This document shows, one piece after another, positions 15,333 to 24,359 of a DNA stretch of 60,714 nt. Where the stretch lies: the NCBI GenBank assembly GCA_003605035.1, contig QZKJ01000111.1:1-60714 (forward strand). The letters run 5' to 3'. Each line of letters starts with the position of its first letter. Position 1 is the first letter of the stretch. The position numbers and the translations under genes are program-made. The DNA is from Desulfurivibrio sp. GTDB lineage: Bacteria; Desulfobacterota; Desulfobulbia; Desulfobulbales; SURF-16. The notes under the pieces are model-generated. The model saw nothing but the letters and a program-made list of their open reading frames with translations. It was not told the DNA's origin and did no database searches.

Positions 15333-17396
15333 GTGGTGATGCAGTTGGTGCTGGTGCGGGAATTTCTGGCCCAGTTCCAGGGCAACGAGTTCACCATCAG
15401 CCTGATCTTTTTTTCCTGGCTCATCCTGGGCGGCCTGGGGGCATGGCTGGCCCTGCTCGCCATCCGCCGCCGCCCGGCGAGCCCCGTCCTGCTGGCCCGG
15501 CTCTCTCTGCTGCTGGCCGCCCTTGCCGCCATCGAGGTCCTGGCCATCCGCACCCTGCGGGACATCATCTTTCTGCATGGCGCGGACGTCGGCTTCTACC
15601 CAACCATGGCCGCCATCTTCCTGCTTGCCGCGCCTTACGGGCTGCTGAACGGTTTTCTCGTGCCCTACAGCCTGTATGTCCTGCGCAGCCAGGAGCCGGA
15701 CTATGCCGGGGCGCGGATCTACCTGCTCGACAACACCGGCAATATCATCGGCGGCGCGCTGTTTTCCTTTGTCCTGGTCTTGTGGCTCACCCCGCTGCAG
15801 TCGGTTTTTGCCGCCAACCTGCCGCTGCTCGCTGCGGCAACGCTGCTCGTCTCCTGCCGGCAACAGCTGCGGCCCGTTTTTCTGCTGAGCCTGGCTGGCG
15901 CCGTGATCACACTGCTGGCCGGACTGCTGCTGGAAAGACAATCCCTCACCCCCTTTGAGGGACGGCTGATCCACTATGAGGAATCCCGCTACGGCCGCAT
16001 CACCGTGCACCAGGACCGGGAACTGCTGACCATCTTTGTCGATGGCGCCCCCATTTTCAGCAACCAGAATGTCAGCCTGGACGAGGAGACCATCCATTTC
16101 CCCCTGTCGCAGATTGACGACCCCCGGGATGTCCTGCTCGTCGGGGTTGAGGGGGGCATGCTGCGGGAGGTGGCCAAGTACCGGCCGGACCGGGTGGATC
16201 TGCTTGAGATCGACCGCAAACTGACCGAGGTCCAGCTGCGCTACCAGCTGCTGCAGCCGCTGCCGGGACTAAACCTCATTCATCGGGACGGCAGGGCCTT
16301 TCTGGCCGCCACCGACCGGCGTTATGATGCCATCATCATCAATCTGCCGGAACCGGAAACCTTCCAGATCAACCGCTTTTTCACCGGCGAGTTTTTCCGC
16401 CTGGCCGGCCGGCATCTGCGGCCGGGCGGCATTCTCGCCTTCAGCGTGGCCGGCTTTGACAACTACCTGTCCGACCCCGCCCGGCTGAAAATCTCTTCCC
16501 TTTACAACACCGCCAGGCTTCACTTCCCCCACGTCCTGTCGCTGCCCGGCAACAGAGTCTTCTTTCTCTGCCGCGACCGGCCGCTTAACCCGGATATCGC
16601 GGCCCTGCTCAACAGCAAAAAGATTCACACCATTTATATCAGCAGTTTTTTTTCCGGCAACATCACCCCGGAGCGGCTGAGTTACCTGCAGGAAAATCTG
16701 CTGCCCGACACCCCGGTCAACCTTGACACCTCGCCATTTCTGCTGCGCATCATGTTCCAGCAATGGTTTGCCCGTTTCGCCACCTCGCCGCTGCCGTTTA
16801 CCGTGGCAGGCTGCCTCCTGCTGCTCTTCTATCTCTGCCGCTGCCGGCGCGAGGAACTGGTGCTCTTTTCCACCGGCTTTGCCATCATGGGCAGCGAAAC
16901 CCTGGTGATTTTCGTCTATCAGATTCTCTTCGGTTATGTCTACGAACAGATCGGCCTGCTGGTCACCGTCTTTCTCGCCGGCCTGCTGCCAGGCGCCTGG
17001 CTCGGGGAACGGTTGCGCCAGGGCCGGAATTGCCGGAAAAGCCTGGTCCTCTGCGATGGGCTGATCATCCTGGCTCTCATCACTTTCCTGCTGGCCCTGC
17101 TCACTGCCCACCAGCAGCTTACGCCCGGCTTTTTCCTGCTGTTCGGCTTTGCCCTCTCCCTGCTGTGCGGCTGCCAGTTTCCTCTGGCCCTTGCCTTGGG
17201 CGGCGGCGACAACCCGGCCGCGGCCAGGACCTTTTCCGCCGATCTTATCGGCGCGGCCTGCGGCACCCTGATCACCAGCCTGCTCTTCATCCCCTTTCTC
17301 GGCATCGTCTGGGCCACGGCAGGCCTGCTGCTCGTCAAGCTCTGCGGTATCGCGGCCCTGGCCGGGGGAGCGGGAAAAGTGAAAAGTAAAAAGTAA
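15333..17396 (+). CDS. Membrane-embedded spermidine-synthase-like protein
   Basis: A protein of at least 687 residues. Several N-terminal membrane segments (to about residue 195) are followed by a soluble aminopropyltransferase/methyltransferase-like domain (about 200-420), then a second set of membrane segments. In the soluble domain the nucleotide-binding motif reads LVGVEGGMLREV and DLLEIDRKL, and the acidic catalytic loop is replaced (NLPEPETF), so true spermidine synthesis is uncertain. The first membrane helix (LLVLAIGLSSVVMQLVLVREFL) appears to begin upstream of the ATG at 15333; translation may start at a CTG (15303) or GTG (15327), coupled to the preceding gene. It lies between two AmmeMemoRadiSam genes. 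Confidence 0.8.
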   Translation: MVMQLVLVREFLAQFQGNEFTISLIFFSWLILGGLGAWLALLAIRRRPASPVLLARLSLLLAALAAIEVLAIRTLRDIIFLHGADVGFYPTMAAIFLLAAPYGLLNGFLVPYSLYVLRSQEPDYAGARIYLLDNTGNIIGGALFSFVLVLWLTPLQSVFAANLPLLAAATLLVSCRQQLRPVFLLSLAGAVITLLAGLLLERQSLTPFEGRLIHYEESRYGRITVHQDRELLTIFVDGAPIFSNQNVSLDEETIHFPLSQIDDPRDVLLVGVEGGMLREVAKYRPDRVDLLEIDRKLTEVQLRYQLLQPLPGLNLIHRDGRAFLAATDRRYDAIIINLPEPETFQINRFFTGEFFRLAGRHLRPGGILAFSVAGFDNYLSDPARLKISSLYNTARLHFPHVLSLPGNRVFFLCRDRPLNPDIAALLNSKKIHTIYISSFFSGNITPERLSYLQENLLPDTPVNLDTSPFLLRIMFQQWFARFATSPLPFTVAGCLLLLFYLCRCRREELVLFSTGFAIMGSETLVIFVYQILFGYVYEQIGLLVTVFLAGLLPGAWLGERLRQGRNCRKSLVLCDGLIILALITFLLALLTAHQQLTPGFFLLFGFALSLLCGCQFPLALALGGGDNPAAARTFSADLIGAACGTLITSLLFIPFLGIVWATAGLLLVKLCGIAALAGGAGKVKSKK

Positions 17397-17510
17397 GAAG
17401 AAAAACCAAAGAATAAGTGAGGAGAAAAACCACACCTCTCCTAACTCCTCATTTTTCACTTTTCACTTCTCACTCCTCACTTTTCACCCTTCTCACTTTT
17501 CACCCTCTTG
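17375..17510. repeat. Inverted heptamer array (GAAAAGT / ACTTTTC units)
   Basis: Units GTGAAAA and GTAAAAA run rightward from inside the last codons of the spermidine-synthase-like gene. After a short spacer, CACTTTT and CACTCCT units run the other way, so the region can fold back on itself. It encodes the final Lys-rich residues (KVKSKK) of the upstream protein. It matches the array at 9853-9930. Confidence 0.65.
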
Positions 17511-17525
17511 TGCTACAATCATGGC

Positions 17526-18710
17526 ATGAAACCCATTGACCGCCGCACCTTCCTCTGTTTGAGCGCAGCCCTGCTGGCCCGGGCCGGCGCCGCCCAGGCC
17601 GGGTTGTGGCCCTTTCAGGGCGACCGGCATGAAGCGTCCGGGCAGGAAGATATCCGGGGAGCGATTTTCAAAAACGACGCGCCCAAGACGCTGTGGAAGT
17701 GGCACAAGGAGGGATTTTCCTACCAGAAGCTGGCGGACAGCAAGGTGATGTGCAACATCTGCCCCAACCGCTGCCTGCTGGCCCCCGGCGACCGCAGCCT
17801 CTGCCGCTCCAAGGTGAACATGGACGGCACCCTGTACAGCCTGGCCTACGGCAATCCGTGCGCGGTACACCTTGATCCGGTGGAGAAGAAACCGCTCTTT
17901 CATTTCAAACCCCGGACCACCGCCTTTTCCATTGCCGCCACCGGCTGCAATTTCCGCTGCCTCAACTGCCAGAACTGGGAGATCTCCCAGGTCAAGCCCC
18001 ATGAGGTGCGCCATCAGGAGATGTTTCCGGCCGAGGTGGTGCGGCAGGCCAAGGCGGCCGAGGCCGCCTCCATCGCCTACACCTACTCCGAGGCCACCAC
18101 CTACTTCGAATACATGCTCGACACCGCCCGCCTGGCCAGGGATGCCGGGCTCAACAACCTGTGGATCTCCAACGGCTTCATCAATAAGGAGCCGCTGCTG
18201 GAACTGTGCAAGGTGATCAACGCCGCCAACGTCAATCTCAAGTCCTTTGATGACGCCATCTACCGCAAATTGAATGGCGGCAGGCTGCAGCCGGTGCTCA
18301 ACACCTTCAGGACCATGCATGAACAGGGGGTCCATTTTGAAATGACCACCCTGGTGGTACCGGGTTATGTCGACAACCCGGAGATGATCAAGGCGATGTG
18401 CGGCTGGATCGTCGCCAATCTCGGCCCGGATCACCCGCTGCACTTTCTGCGCTTTTTCCCCAACTACAAGTTGACCCGGCTGCCTCCCACCCCGGCCTCC
18501 ACCCTGGACAGCTTCAGGAAACTGGCCATGGCCGAGGGCATCCGCTACGTCTACCTGGGCAATCTGCCGGATCATCCGGGCAGCAACACTTACTGCCACC
18601 AGTGCGGCAAACTGCTCATCGAACGGCGCGGCTACCAGATGCCGGTCAACCACCTGGAGGCGGGCCGCTGCAGCTTCTGCGGGACCACCATTCCGGGGGT
18701 CTGGCACTAG
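17526..18710 (+). CDS. amrS: AmmeMemoRadiSam system radical SAM enzyme, with a Tat-like signal
   Basis: A 394-residue radical SAM protein. The 4Fe-4S motif is CNFRCLNC (CxxxCxxC), preceded by another cysteine cluster (CNICPNRC) and followed by a late CHQCGK/CSFCG pair that may bind a second metal centre. The N-terminus (DRRTFLCLSAALLARAGAA) is a twin-arginine-like signal, so the folded iron-sulfur enzyme may be exported. ATG at 17526 is chosen because it gives this signal; an in-frame ATG lies six codons upstream. It works with the MEMO-AMMECR1 fusion encoded two genes before; the reaction is unknown. Confidence 0.88.
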   Translation: MKPIDRRTFLCLSAALLARAGAAQAGLWPFQGDRHEASGQEDIRGAIFKNDAPKTLWKWHKEGFSYQKLADSKVMCNICPNRCLLAPGDRSLCRSKVNMDGTLYSLAYGNPCAVHLDPVEKKPLFHFKPRTTAFSIAATGCNFRCLNCQNWEISQVKPHEVRHQEMFPAEVVRQAKAAEAASIAYTYSEATTYFEYMLDTARLARDAGLNNLWISNGFINKEPLLELCKVINAANVNLKSFDDAIYRKLNGGRLQPVLNTFRTMHEQGVHFEMTTLVVPGYVDNPEMIKAMCGWIVANLGPDHPLHFLRFFPNYKLTRLPPTPASTLDSFRKLAMAEGIRYVYLGNLPDHPGSNTYCHQCGKLLIERRGYQMPVNHLEAGRCSFCGTTIPGVWH

Positions 18711-18712
18711 AC

Positions 18713-19102
18713 ATGCTCTACCGACTGGCCGCCGATCTGCTGGTGGTGATCCATCTGCTCTTCATCATCTTTGTCATAACCGGCGGTTTTCTGGTCCTGC
18801 GATGGCCGCGGCTCACCTATCTGCACATCCCCGCAGCCATGTGGGGCGCCCTCATTGAATTCCAGGGCTGGATCTGCCCGCTCACCCCCCTGGAACAGCA
18901 GCTGCGCCAGGCCGGCGGTCAATCCGCCTACAGCGGCGGCTTTGTCGAGCATTATGTGGAGCCCGTGGTTTACCCGGCCGGACTGACCCGCGAGATGCAG
19001 ATTATTTTCGGTTTCATGGTGGTGGCCATCAATCTGCTGGCCTACGGCCGGCTGCTCATGCGTTGGCGAAGGGCTAAGGGGACGAAAGGGAATGGCAGGT
19101 AA
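18713..19102 (+). CDS. DUF2784 membrane protein
   Basis: A 129-residue inner-membrane protein with about four hydrophobic segments. The DUF2784 signature is visible: an opening LADLLVVIHLLFIIFV, the conserved WGALIEFQGWICPLTPLE in the middle, and GFVEHYVEPVVYP. It starts two bases after the stop of the radical SAM gene, so it is translated from the same message. Its function is unknown; the conserved Trp/Cys-Pro-Leu-Thr core suggests a structural or small-ligand role. The long upstream open frame that includes it is not coding before this ATG. Confidence 0.8.
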   Translation: MLYRLAADLLVVIHLLFIIFVITGGFLVLRWPRLTYLHIPAAMWGALIEFQGWICPLTPLEQQLRQAGGQSAYSGGFVEHYVEPVVYPAGLTREMQIIFGFMVVAINLLAYGRLLMRWRRAKGTKGNGR

Positions 19103-19166
19103 GAAATCACCGGTTGGCCGGCAAAACAGGGGCGGGCGGGAAGCACTTTCCGGATAAGGCGGGTCT

Positions 19167-19667
19167 TTATTCGATCACCATCAGCTGCTGGCCAGGGACG
19201 ACAACCTCGTTTTCCGTCACCAGAATTTCCCTGACCTGGCCAATGCCCTGGGACTTCAATTCATTTTCCATCTTCATGGCCTCCAGGACAATGAGCCCCT
19301 GGCCATCCTGCACCAGCTCTCCCGGCCCTACCTGAAAACGGACGATGCGGCCGGCCATGGGGGCGCGGATGACCTGGCGGGAAATTCCGGCGGAACGTTT
19401 GCTCTCCTCAGCCGGCTGCCTGCTTCGGGGATCATAGAAATCAACCTCCATGGTCCGGCCGGCGACCACTACGGCAAAACTCTCTTTTTCCCTGCTGACA
19501 AAGGCGTCATAGGAGCGATTGTTGACCAGAAAGGAGTAAAAGCCGCCACTCAGGGCAGAGGCGTCGACCTGGTAGCAACGTCCGTTCACCGCTACGCTGA
19601 TTCCACCGGCTGTCTTTTCATATTCGACCTGATAGCTTTTCTTATCCACCTGCACTTCGCGCTTCAT
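19167..19667 (-). CDS. Biotin carboxyl carrier subunit of an acyl-CoA carboxylase
   Basis: A 166-residue protein. The N-terminal part (about 1-85) resembles the small beta-rich BT linker domain found inside propionyl-CoA carboxylase alpha chains. The C-terminal part (about 95-166) is a biotinyl domain with the lysine in VLEAMKMENELKS. It corresponds to the C-terminal third of a fused PccA that is here a separate gene. The start MKREVQ is chosen because an upstream in-frame ATG gives a Pro/Gly-rich stretch foreign to the family. Last gene of the carboxylase operon. Confidence 0.88.
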   Translation of the reverse strand: MKREVQVDKKSYQVEYEKTAGGISVAVNGRCYQVDASALSGGFYSFLVNNRSYDAFVSREKESFAVVVAGRTMEVDFYDPRSRQPAEESKRSAGISRQVIRAPMAGRIVRFQVGPGELVQDGQGLIVLEAMKMENELKSQGIGQVREILVTENEVVVPGQQLMVIE

Positions 19668-19779
19668 GGCCGCCTGCCCGCCGGGAGGCCGGCCAGCCAA
19701 GGGCAGCAACTTAAAAACTGCGCAAAATCAAATAAACATGAATAACAACAAAGAAAAACTATCAAGCTACCCATCTCCT

Positions 19780-21279
19780 TTAGAAGCGTGTTGCCCAGAA
19801 CTGATACTTGCTGGCCATCCGCCAGAGGCCGGTCTCTGCCGTGGCAGGACGCTCCTCCCGGCCGGGAGAGGATGACAGGGTGCTGCAGACCGAGGCGATG
19901 ATGGCCAGATCGGCCAGATTGTCCGGCGCCGGTTGCCGGCCGGCAAGGTGGCGGTCAAGAAAACGGGTATCGATGCTGCCGCTGATAAAGGCCTCGTCGG
20001 TCAACATCGCCCGGTGCAGCTCGAGATTGGTCTTCACCCCAAAAACCAGGCATTCGTCCAGGGCCCGCAGCATCCGGCACCTTGCCTCCTCACGGTTTCT
20101 TGCCCACACCGAAATTTTGGCGATCAGGGGGTCATAATGCAGGGACACCTCCCACCCCTCATAGACGCCGCTGTCAACCCTGACCCCCGGCCCCTCGGGG
20201 AAAACCGCCTTGCGGATCAGCCCCGGGGCCGGCAGATAGTCATTGCCGGTGTCCTCGGCATAGATACGGCATTCCATGGCGCAACCGTGGCGGCTGATCT
20301 CCGGCTGGGCAACACTCAACCGCTCGCCCGCCGCGGCCAGCAGCTGCTCCCTGACCAGATCGATGCCGGTCACCAGTTCGGTCACCGGGTGTTCCACCTG
20401 CAGGCGGGTGTTCATCTCCAGAAAATAAAAGTTTTTCGCCTCATCCACCAGAAACTCCACCGTGCCCGCCCCGCTGTAGCCGACCGCCCTGGCCGCCTGC
20501 ACCGCTGCGGCGGTGAGTTTTTCCCGCAGGGCATCATCCACGAAAACCGAGGGGCATTCCTCGATCACCTTCTGATAACGCCGCTGAATGGAGCATTCCC
20601 GTTCGAACAGGTGAATGACGTTGCCGTGGCTGTCGGCCAGAATCTGCACCTCGATATGGCGGGCAGCCGGGAAATAACGTTCCACCAGGATGCGGGAATC
20701 GGCAAAAGAGGCATAGGATTCGCGCCGCACGGCGGAAAAGGCGTCCCGCAGGTCATTTTCCTCGGTGACAATACGCATCCCCTTGCCGCCGCCGCCGGCA
20801 GCCGCCTTCAGCATGACCGGCAGGCCGATTTCGCGGCAGACCCGGCGGACCGTCTCCAGATCCTCCAGGGCCCCGGTGGCGCCGGGAATGACCGGCACCC
20901 CGCTGGCCAGCATGGTTTGCCGCGCCACGCTTTTGTTGCCCATCTGCCCGATCACCTCGGGCGACGGACCGATGAATACCAGTCCCGCCTGCCGGCACCG
21001 CTCGGCAAAACGGCTGTTCTCCGCTAAAAAACCGTAGCCCGGATGGATGGCCTGGGCGCCGGAGCGGCGGGCTGCCGCCAGGATGGCCTCAGCGTCCAGA
21101 TAGCTTTCCAGGGCCGGGGCCGGACCGATGCAAAAGGCCTCATCCGCGTAACGGACATGCAGGGAAGCCCGGTCCGCCTCGGAAAAGACGGCCACCGTGG
21201 CTATGCCCATTTCCCGGCAGGTCCGCATGATCCTGACGGCGATTTCGCCGCGGTTGGCGATGAGGATTTTCGTAAACAT
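19780..21279 (-). CDS. accC: Biotin carboxylase subunit of an acyl-CoA carboxylase
   Basis: A 499-residue ATP-grasp enzyme that carboxylates biotin with bicarbonate and ATP. Visible are the start KILIANRGEIAVRI, the ATP-binding glycine loop KAAAGGGGKGMRIV, and the catalytic segment EMNTRLQVEHPVTELVTG. Like PccA it lacks a carrier domain of its own; the carrier is the next gene, 112 bases away. Together with the carboxyltransferase it would form a propionyl- or acetyl-CoA carboxylase; the substrate cannot be read here. Confidence 0.92.
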   Translation of the reverse strand: MFTKILIANRGEIAVRIMRTCREMGIATVAVFSEADRASLHVRYADEAFCIGPAPALESYLDAEAILAAARRSGAQAIHPGYGFLAENSRFAERCRQAGLVFIGPSPEVIGQMGNKSVARQTMLASGVPVIPGATGALEDLETVRRVCREIGLPVMLKAAAGGGGKGMRIVTEENDLRDAFSAVRRESYASFADSRILVERYFPAARHIEVQILADSHGNVIHLFERECSIQRRYQKVIEECPSVFVDDALREKLTAAAVQAARAVGYSGAGTVEFLVDEAKNFYFLEMNTRLQVEHPVTELVTGIDLVREQLLAAAGERLSVAQPEISRHGCAMECRIYAEDTGNDYLPAPGLIRKAVFPEGPGVRVDSGVYEGWEVSLHYDPLIAKISVWARNREEARCRMLRALDECLVFGVKTNLELHRAMLTDEAFISGSIDTRFLDRHLAGRQPAPDNLADLAIIASVCSTLSSSPGREERPATAETGLWRMASKYQFWATRF

Positions 21280-21348
21280 AAATTTTGTCTTGATTTGCCG
21301 GTCTCAGCTCAGGAGTCCGGGGGGCGGAAGCAGCACCCCCTGCCCTTG

Positions 21349-22893
21349 TTATAACGGCATATTGCCATGTTTTTTCGGGGGATTTTTTATCATCTTGGTC
21401 TTCAGTCGCTCCAGGGCCGTGATCAGCTTCCAGCGGGTCTCCTCTGGCATGATGATCTCGTCAATATAGCCGCGAGAGGCCGCCACCCAAGGGCTGGCGA
21501 AGCGCTCCCGGTACTCTTCCAGCTTCTGCTGGCGCAAGGTGTCATCGTGCTGCCTGGCCAGCTCCCGGCGGTAAATGATGTTCACCGCCGCTTCCGGACC
21601 CATCACGGCGATTTCCGCGCCCGGATAGGCAAAATTGTAATCACCGCGGATATGCTTGCTGGACATGACGCAGTAGGCGCCGCCATAGGCCTTGCGGGTG
21701 ATGAGGCTGATCTTGGGCACCGTGGCCTCGCAATAGGCGTAGAGCAGCTTGGCGCCGTCGCGGATGATGCCCTCGAGTTCCTGGTCTTTGCCGGGCAGGA
21801 ACCCCGGCACATCGACCAGGGTGATCAGGGGAATGTTAAAGGCGTCGCAGAAACGGACAAAGCGCGCCCCCTTGCGTGAGGCATTGGTATCCAGGGCGCC
21901 GGCCAGATGCTCGGGCTGGTTGGCGACCATACCGACCGATTTGCCGTTGAGCCGGGCAAAGCCGATGACCAGATTTTGGGCATAGCCGCTCTGCACTTCA
22001 AAAAAGGAGCTATCGTCCACCACGGCCCGGACCAGGGCTTTCACATCGTAGGAGGTCCGAGAATCGGCCGGAATGAAATCATTGAGCAGCGGCTCCCGCC
22101 GGCGGGGATCGTCAAAACATTTCCGCACCGGGCTCTCTTCCAGATTATTTGAGGGGATATAGTCGAGCAGCTCGCGGACCAGGACAATGCACTCCCTGTC
22201 GTCGGCGGCAACCAGATGGCTCACCCCGCTCAACTGGTGATGGGCGCTGGCCCCGCCGAGTTCCTCCATGCTGATGTCCTCATGGGTCACCGCCTTGATC
22301 ACCTCCGGCCCGGTGACAAACATGTGGCTCTGGCCGTCAACCATGATGATGAAATCGGTCAGCGCCGGGGAATAGCTCGCCCCGCCGGCACAGTGGCCCA
22401 TCACCGCGGAAATCTGGGGAATGAGACCGGAGGCCAGGGTGTTCTTCAGAAACAGCTCCGCCACGCCGGCCAGACCGTACACCCCTTCCTGGATTCTGGA
22501 ACCGCCGGAATCATTGAGGCCGACAAAGGGCGTGCCCATCTGCATGGCCTTGTCCAGCACCTTGCAGATCTTTCTGGTATTCTCCTCGGAAAAGGAGCCG
22601 CCCATGACCTTGAAGTCCTGGGCATAGGCATGAACCAGCCGGCCGTTGATCAGGCCGCTGCCGGAGATCACCGCATCCCCCGGCACCTGTTTCTTTTCCA
22701 TGCCGAAATCCGTGCAGCGGTGGGTGACAAAGCGGTCAATCTCCTGAAAGGTGCCCTCGTCAAACAAGAGTTCCATCCTCTGCCGGGCGGTCATGGGCCC
22801 TCCGGCGGCGCCGGCGTCAGCGGCCAGCCTTTCCCGGTCCGTCATCTCGCTGTTGCGGCGGGCCAGTTCGCCGTAGTGGTTCACCTTACTCAT
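21349..22893 (-). CDS. pccB: Acyl-CoA carboxylase carboxyltransferase (propionyl-CoA carboxylase beta type)
   Basis: A 514-residue crotonase-fold carboxyltransferase that moves CO2 from biotin to an acyl-CoA. It contains paired oxyanion regions: DSGGSRIQEGVYGL and HCAGGASYSPALTDF in the N-terminal half, VDVPGFLPGKDQE and KAYGGAYCVMSSK in the C-terminal half. The length fits PccB rather than the split AccAD pair. In a propionate-using anaerobe it would interconvert propionyl-CoA and methylmalonyl-CoA. It overlaps the preceding CNB-GAF gene by eight bases, so the sensor and enzyme are made from one message. Confidence 0.92.
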   Translation of the reverse strand: MSKVNHYGELARRNSEMTDRERLAADAGAAGGPMTARQRMELLFDEGTFQEIDRFVTHRCTDFGMEKKQVPGDAVISGSGLINGRLVHAYAQDFKVMGGSFSEENTRKICKVLDKAMQMGTPFVGLNDSGGSRIQEGVYGLAGVAELFLKNTLASGLIPQISAVMGHCAGGASYSPALTDFIIMVDGQSHMFVTGPEVIKAVTHEDISMEELGGASAHHQLSGVSHLVAADDRECIVLVRELLDYIPSNNLEESPVRKCFDDPRRREPLLNDFIPADSRTSYDVKALVRAVVDDSSFFEVQSGYAQNLVIGFARLNGKSVGMVANQPEHLAGALDTNASRKGARFVRFCDAFNIPLITLVDVPGFLPGKDQELEGIIRDGAKLLYAYCEATVPKISLITRKAYGGAYCVMSSKHIRGDYNFAYPGAEIAVMGPEAAVNIIYRRELARQHDDTLRQQKLEEYRERFASPWVAASRGYIDEIIMPEETRWKLITALERLKTKMIKNPPKKHGNMPL

Positions 22894-24040
22894 TGCCGGC
22901 GGCTCCCTGGGCCTCCATGGCCGGCCACGAGGTCTGCATGATCCGGTAGATCTTTTCCTCCGCCTGGGTCAGCTGCTTCTGGGCCTGCTTGACCTCCAGC
23001 AGCGTCTCCTGGAAATTGCGGTAAAGGCGCGCCAGCCGGATCTCATGGGCCAGGGCCGCCGACGCCTCCACGGTGAGATCCTCCAGAATTTTCATATCAG
23101 CCTCGGTGAAAATGTCCATGGAGGTCTTGCTCACATTCAAAACACCGATGCTTTCACCCGCAGGGCTGATGAGCGGCATGCTGATCAGGGAATTGTTCGA
23201 GTACTGGCTGGGATCAGGCGAGCGCTGAATGCCCTTTTCCTGTTCGATATTCTGGATGAAGACCGGTTTTTTGCCGAGAAAACAGCGGCCTGAAACACTG
23301 GTATCATTGATCACCTGCATCTGGCCCATGATTTTGTCCTTATTTCTGCCAAAGGCGGCCTCAACCCGCAGCACCCCGCGGCTGAAAATCATGATCGAGC
23401 CTTTCTGCACATCAAGACAGTCCATGCAGGCCTCAAGAATCGTATCCAGGGTCTGGTTGACGCTGCTGACCGAGGTGCTTCTGGCGATGCGGTGCATGGC
23501 ATTGATCTTTTTGCGCTCAATGCGCATCTGGTTGAGCAGCTTCTTATTCTCCACATCAGCGGCCAGCTGTCCCTCATGCTTGCGGAAACTGCAGTACAAT
23601 GACCGCGAGAGAGCCTGCAGCAGCTTTCCGCCGGTCGGCTCCGCCTGCAGCTGGATCTGCCGGAAACTGGCGGCGGAAAGCGAAAGCAGCTCAGAACTCT
23701 CCATCGCCACCCAGTCAACATTGGCCGGGTCTTCGGCCAGCAGGGCATCCTCGCAGAAGTGCTGTCCAGGTCCCTTGACCTCAAACAGCTCCTTTTCCTG
23801 CCATGCCTCCAGCCCGCTTGCCCCCATGGTGATGCCGAGAACCTTTTCCTTGCGCACCTTCCCCTTCATCACCAGAAACAATCTGTCAGGGGAGGCGCCT
23901 TCCCGGACAACCAGCTCCCCCGGCTGAAAGGTCTCCGTTTCGAGAAAGGGCAGCAGCTGCCCGCACTCCTCATCGGTCAATTCGGCCAGAAACTGCAACT
24001 GGCGCAACTCAAGACAAGTATAGGAACAGGGCATGCACAA
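22886..24040 (-). CDS. Cyclic-nucleotide-binding plus GAF domain protein
   Basis: A 384-residue cytoplasmic sensor without an obvious output domain. Residues about 15-130 are a CNB (cAMP-receptor-like) beta barrel with FQPGELVVREGASPDRLFLV. Residues about 185-345 are a GAF domain (LDTILEACMDCLDVQKGSIM, SMPLISPAGESIGVLNVS). The last 40 residues form a coiled coil (EVKQAQKQLTQAEEKIY). It is the promoter-proximal gene of the carboxylase operon. The phosphate-cassette arginine of true cAMP binders is not evident, so the ligand is unknown. It could tune carboxylase activity or expression by protein contact; that is inference. Confidence 0.8.
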   Translation of the reverse strand: MCMPCSYTCLELRQLQFLAELTDEECGQLLPFLETETFQPGELVVREGASPDRLFLVMKGKVRKEKVLGITMGASGLEAWQEKELFEVKGPGQHFCEDALLAEDPANVDWVAMESSELLSLSAASFRQIQLQAEPTGGKLLQALSRSLYCSFRKHEGQLAADVENKKLLNQMRIERKKINAMHRIARSTSVSSVNQTLDTILEACMDCLDVQKGSIMIFSRGVLRVEAAFGRNKDKIMGQMQVINDTSVSGRCFLGKKPVFIQNIEQEKGIQRSPDPSQYSNNSLISMPLISPAGESIGVLNVSKTSMDIFTEADMKILEDLTVEASAALAHEIRLARLYRNFQETLLEVKQAQKQLTQAEEKIYRIMQTSWPAMEAQGAAGNE

Positions 24041-24175
24041 TTCTCCCGTTAACAGGCCATGATAGAGCAGACTGCTGAAACGGGACCCTTCAGGCGCCCG
24101 CTCCTTTTTTCAACATGCTGCTCTACAAGAAAGACGTTTTTTTGGCGGAACCATATCCATCGGCAGGAATAAAAA

Positions 24176-24205
24176 ATTACACAATGATGTAATAATGCTT
24201 GTCAA
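24176..24205 (-). promoter_or_regulatory. Candidate sigma70 promoter of the CNB-GAF/carboxylase operon
   Basis: On the minus strand, TTGACA (24200-24205) is followed after 18 bases by TGTAAT (24176-24181), five of six matches to the -10 box. The predicted start is about 130 bases before the CNB-GAF ATG. The remaining intergenic region to 24359 is AT-rich with no other supported element. Confidence 0.6.
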
Positions 24206-24359
24206 GACTTGAATGAATATTGTTTTATTTTTTTAGGGCTTTCACAAAAAAACGTCATTCATCATTGATTCAACCGATTGTTGATGTCATAATTATCTAT
24301 TGACAAAAATAATGTCCTGGTAGCTGCTGAACCAAAATCACCATGAATGAGGGGTAAAA

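Noticed and set aside
24300-24328. Promoter for the PilZ gene from TTGACA at 24300
   Set aside because: No acceptable -10 hexamer occurs 15-19 bases downstream.
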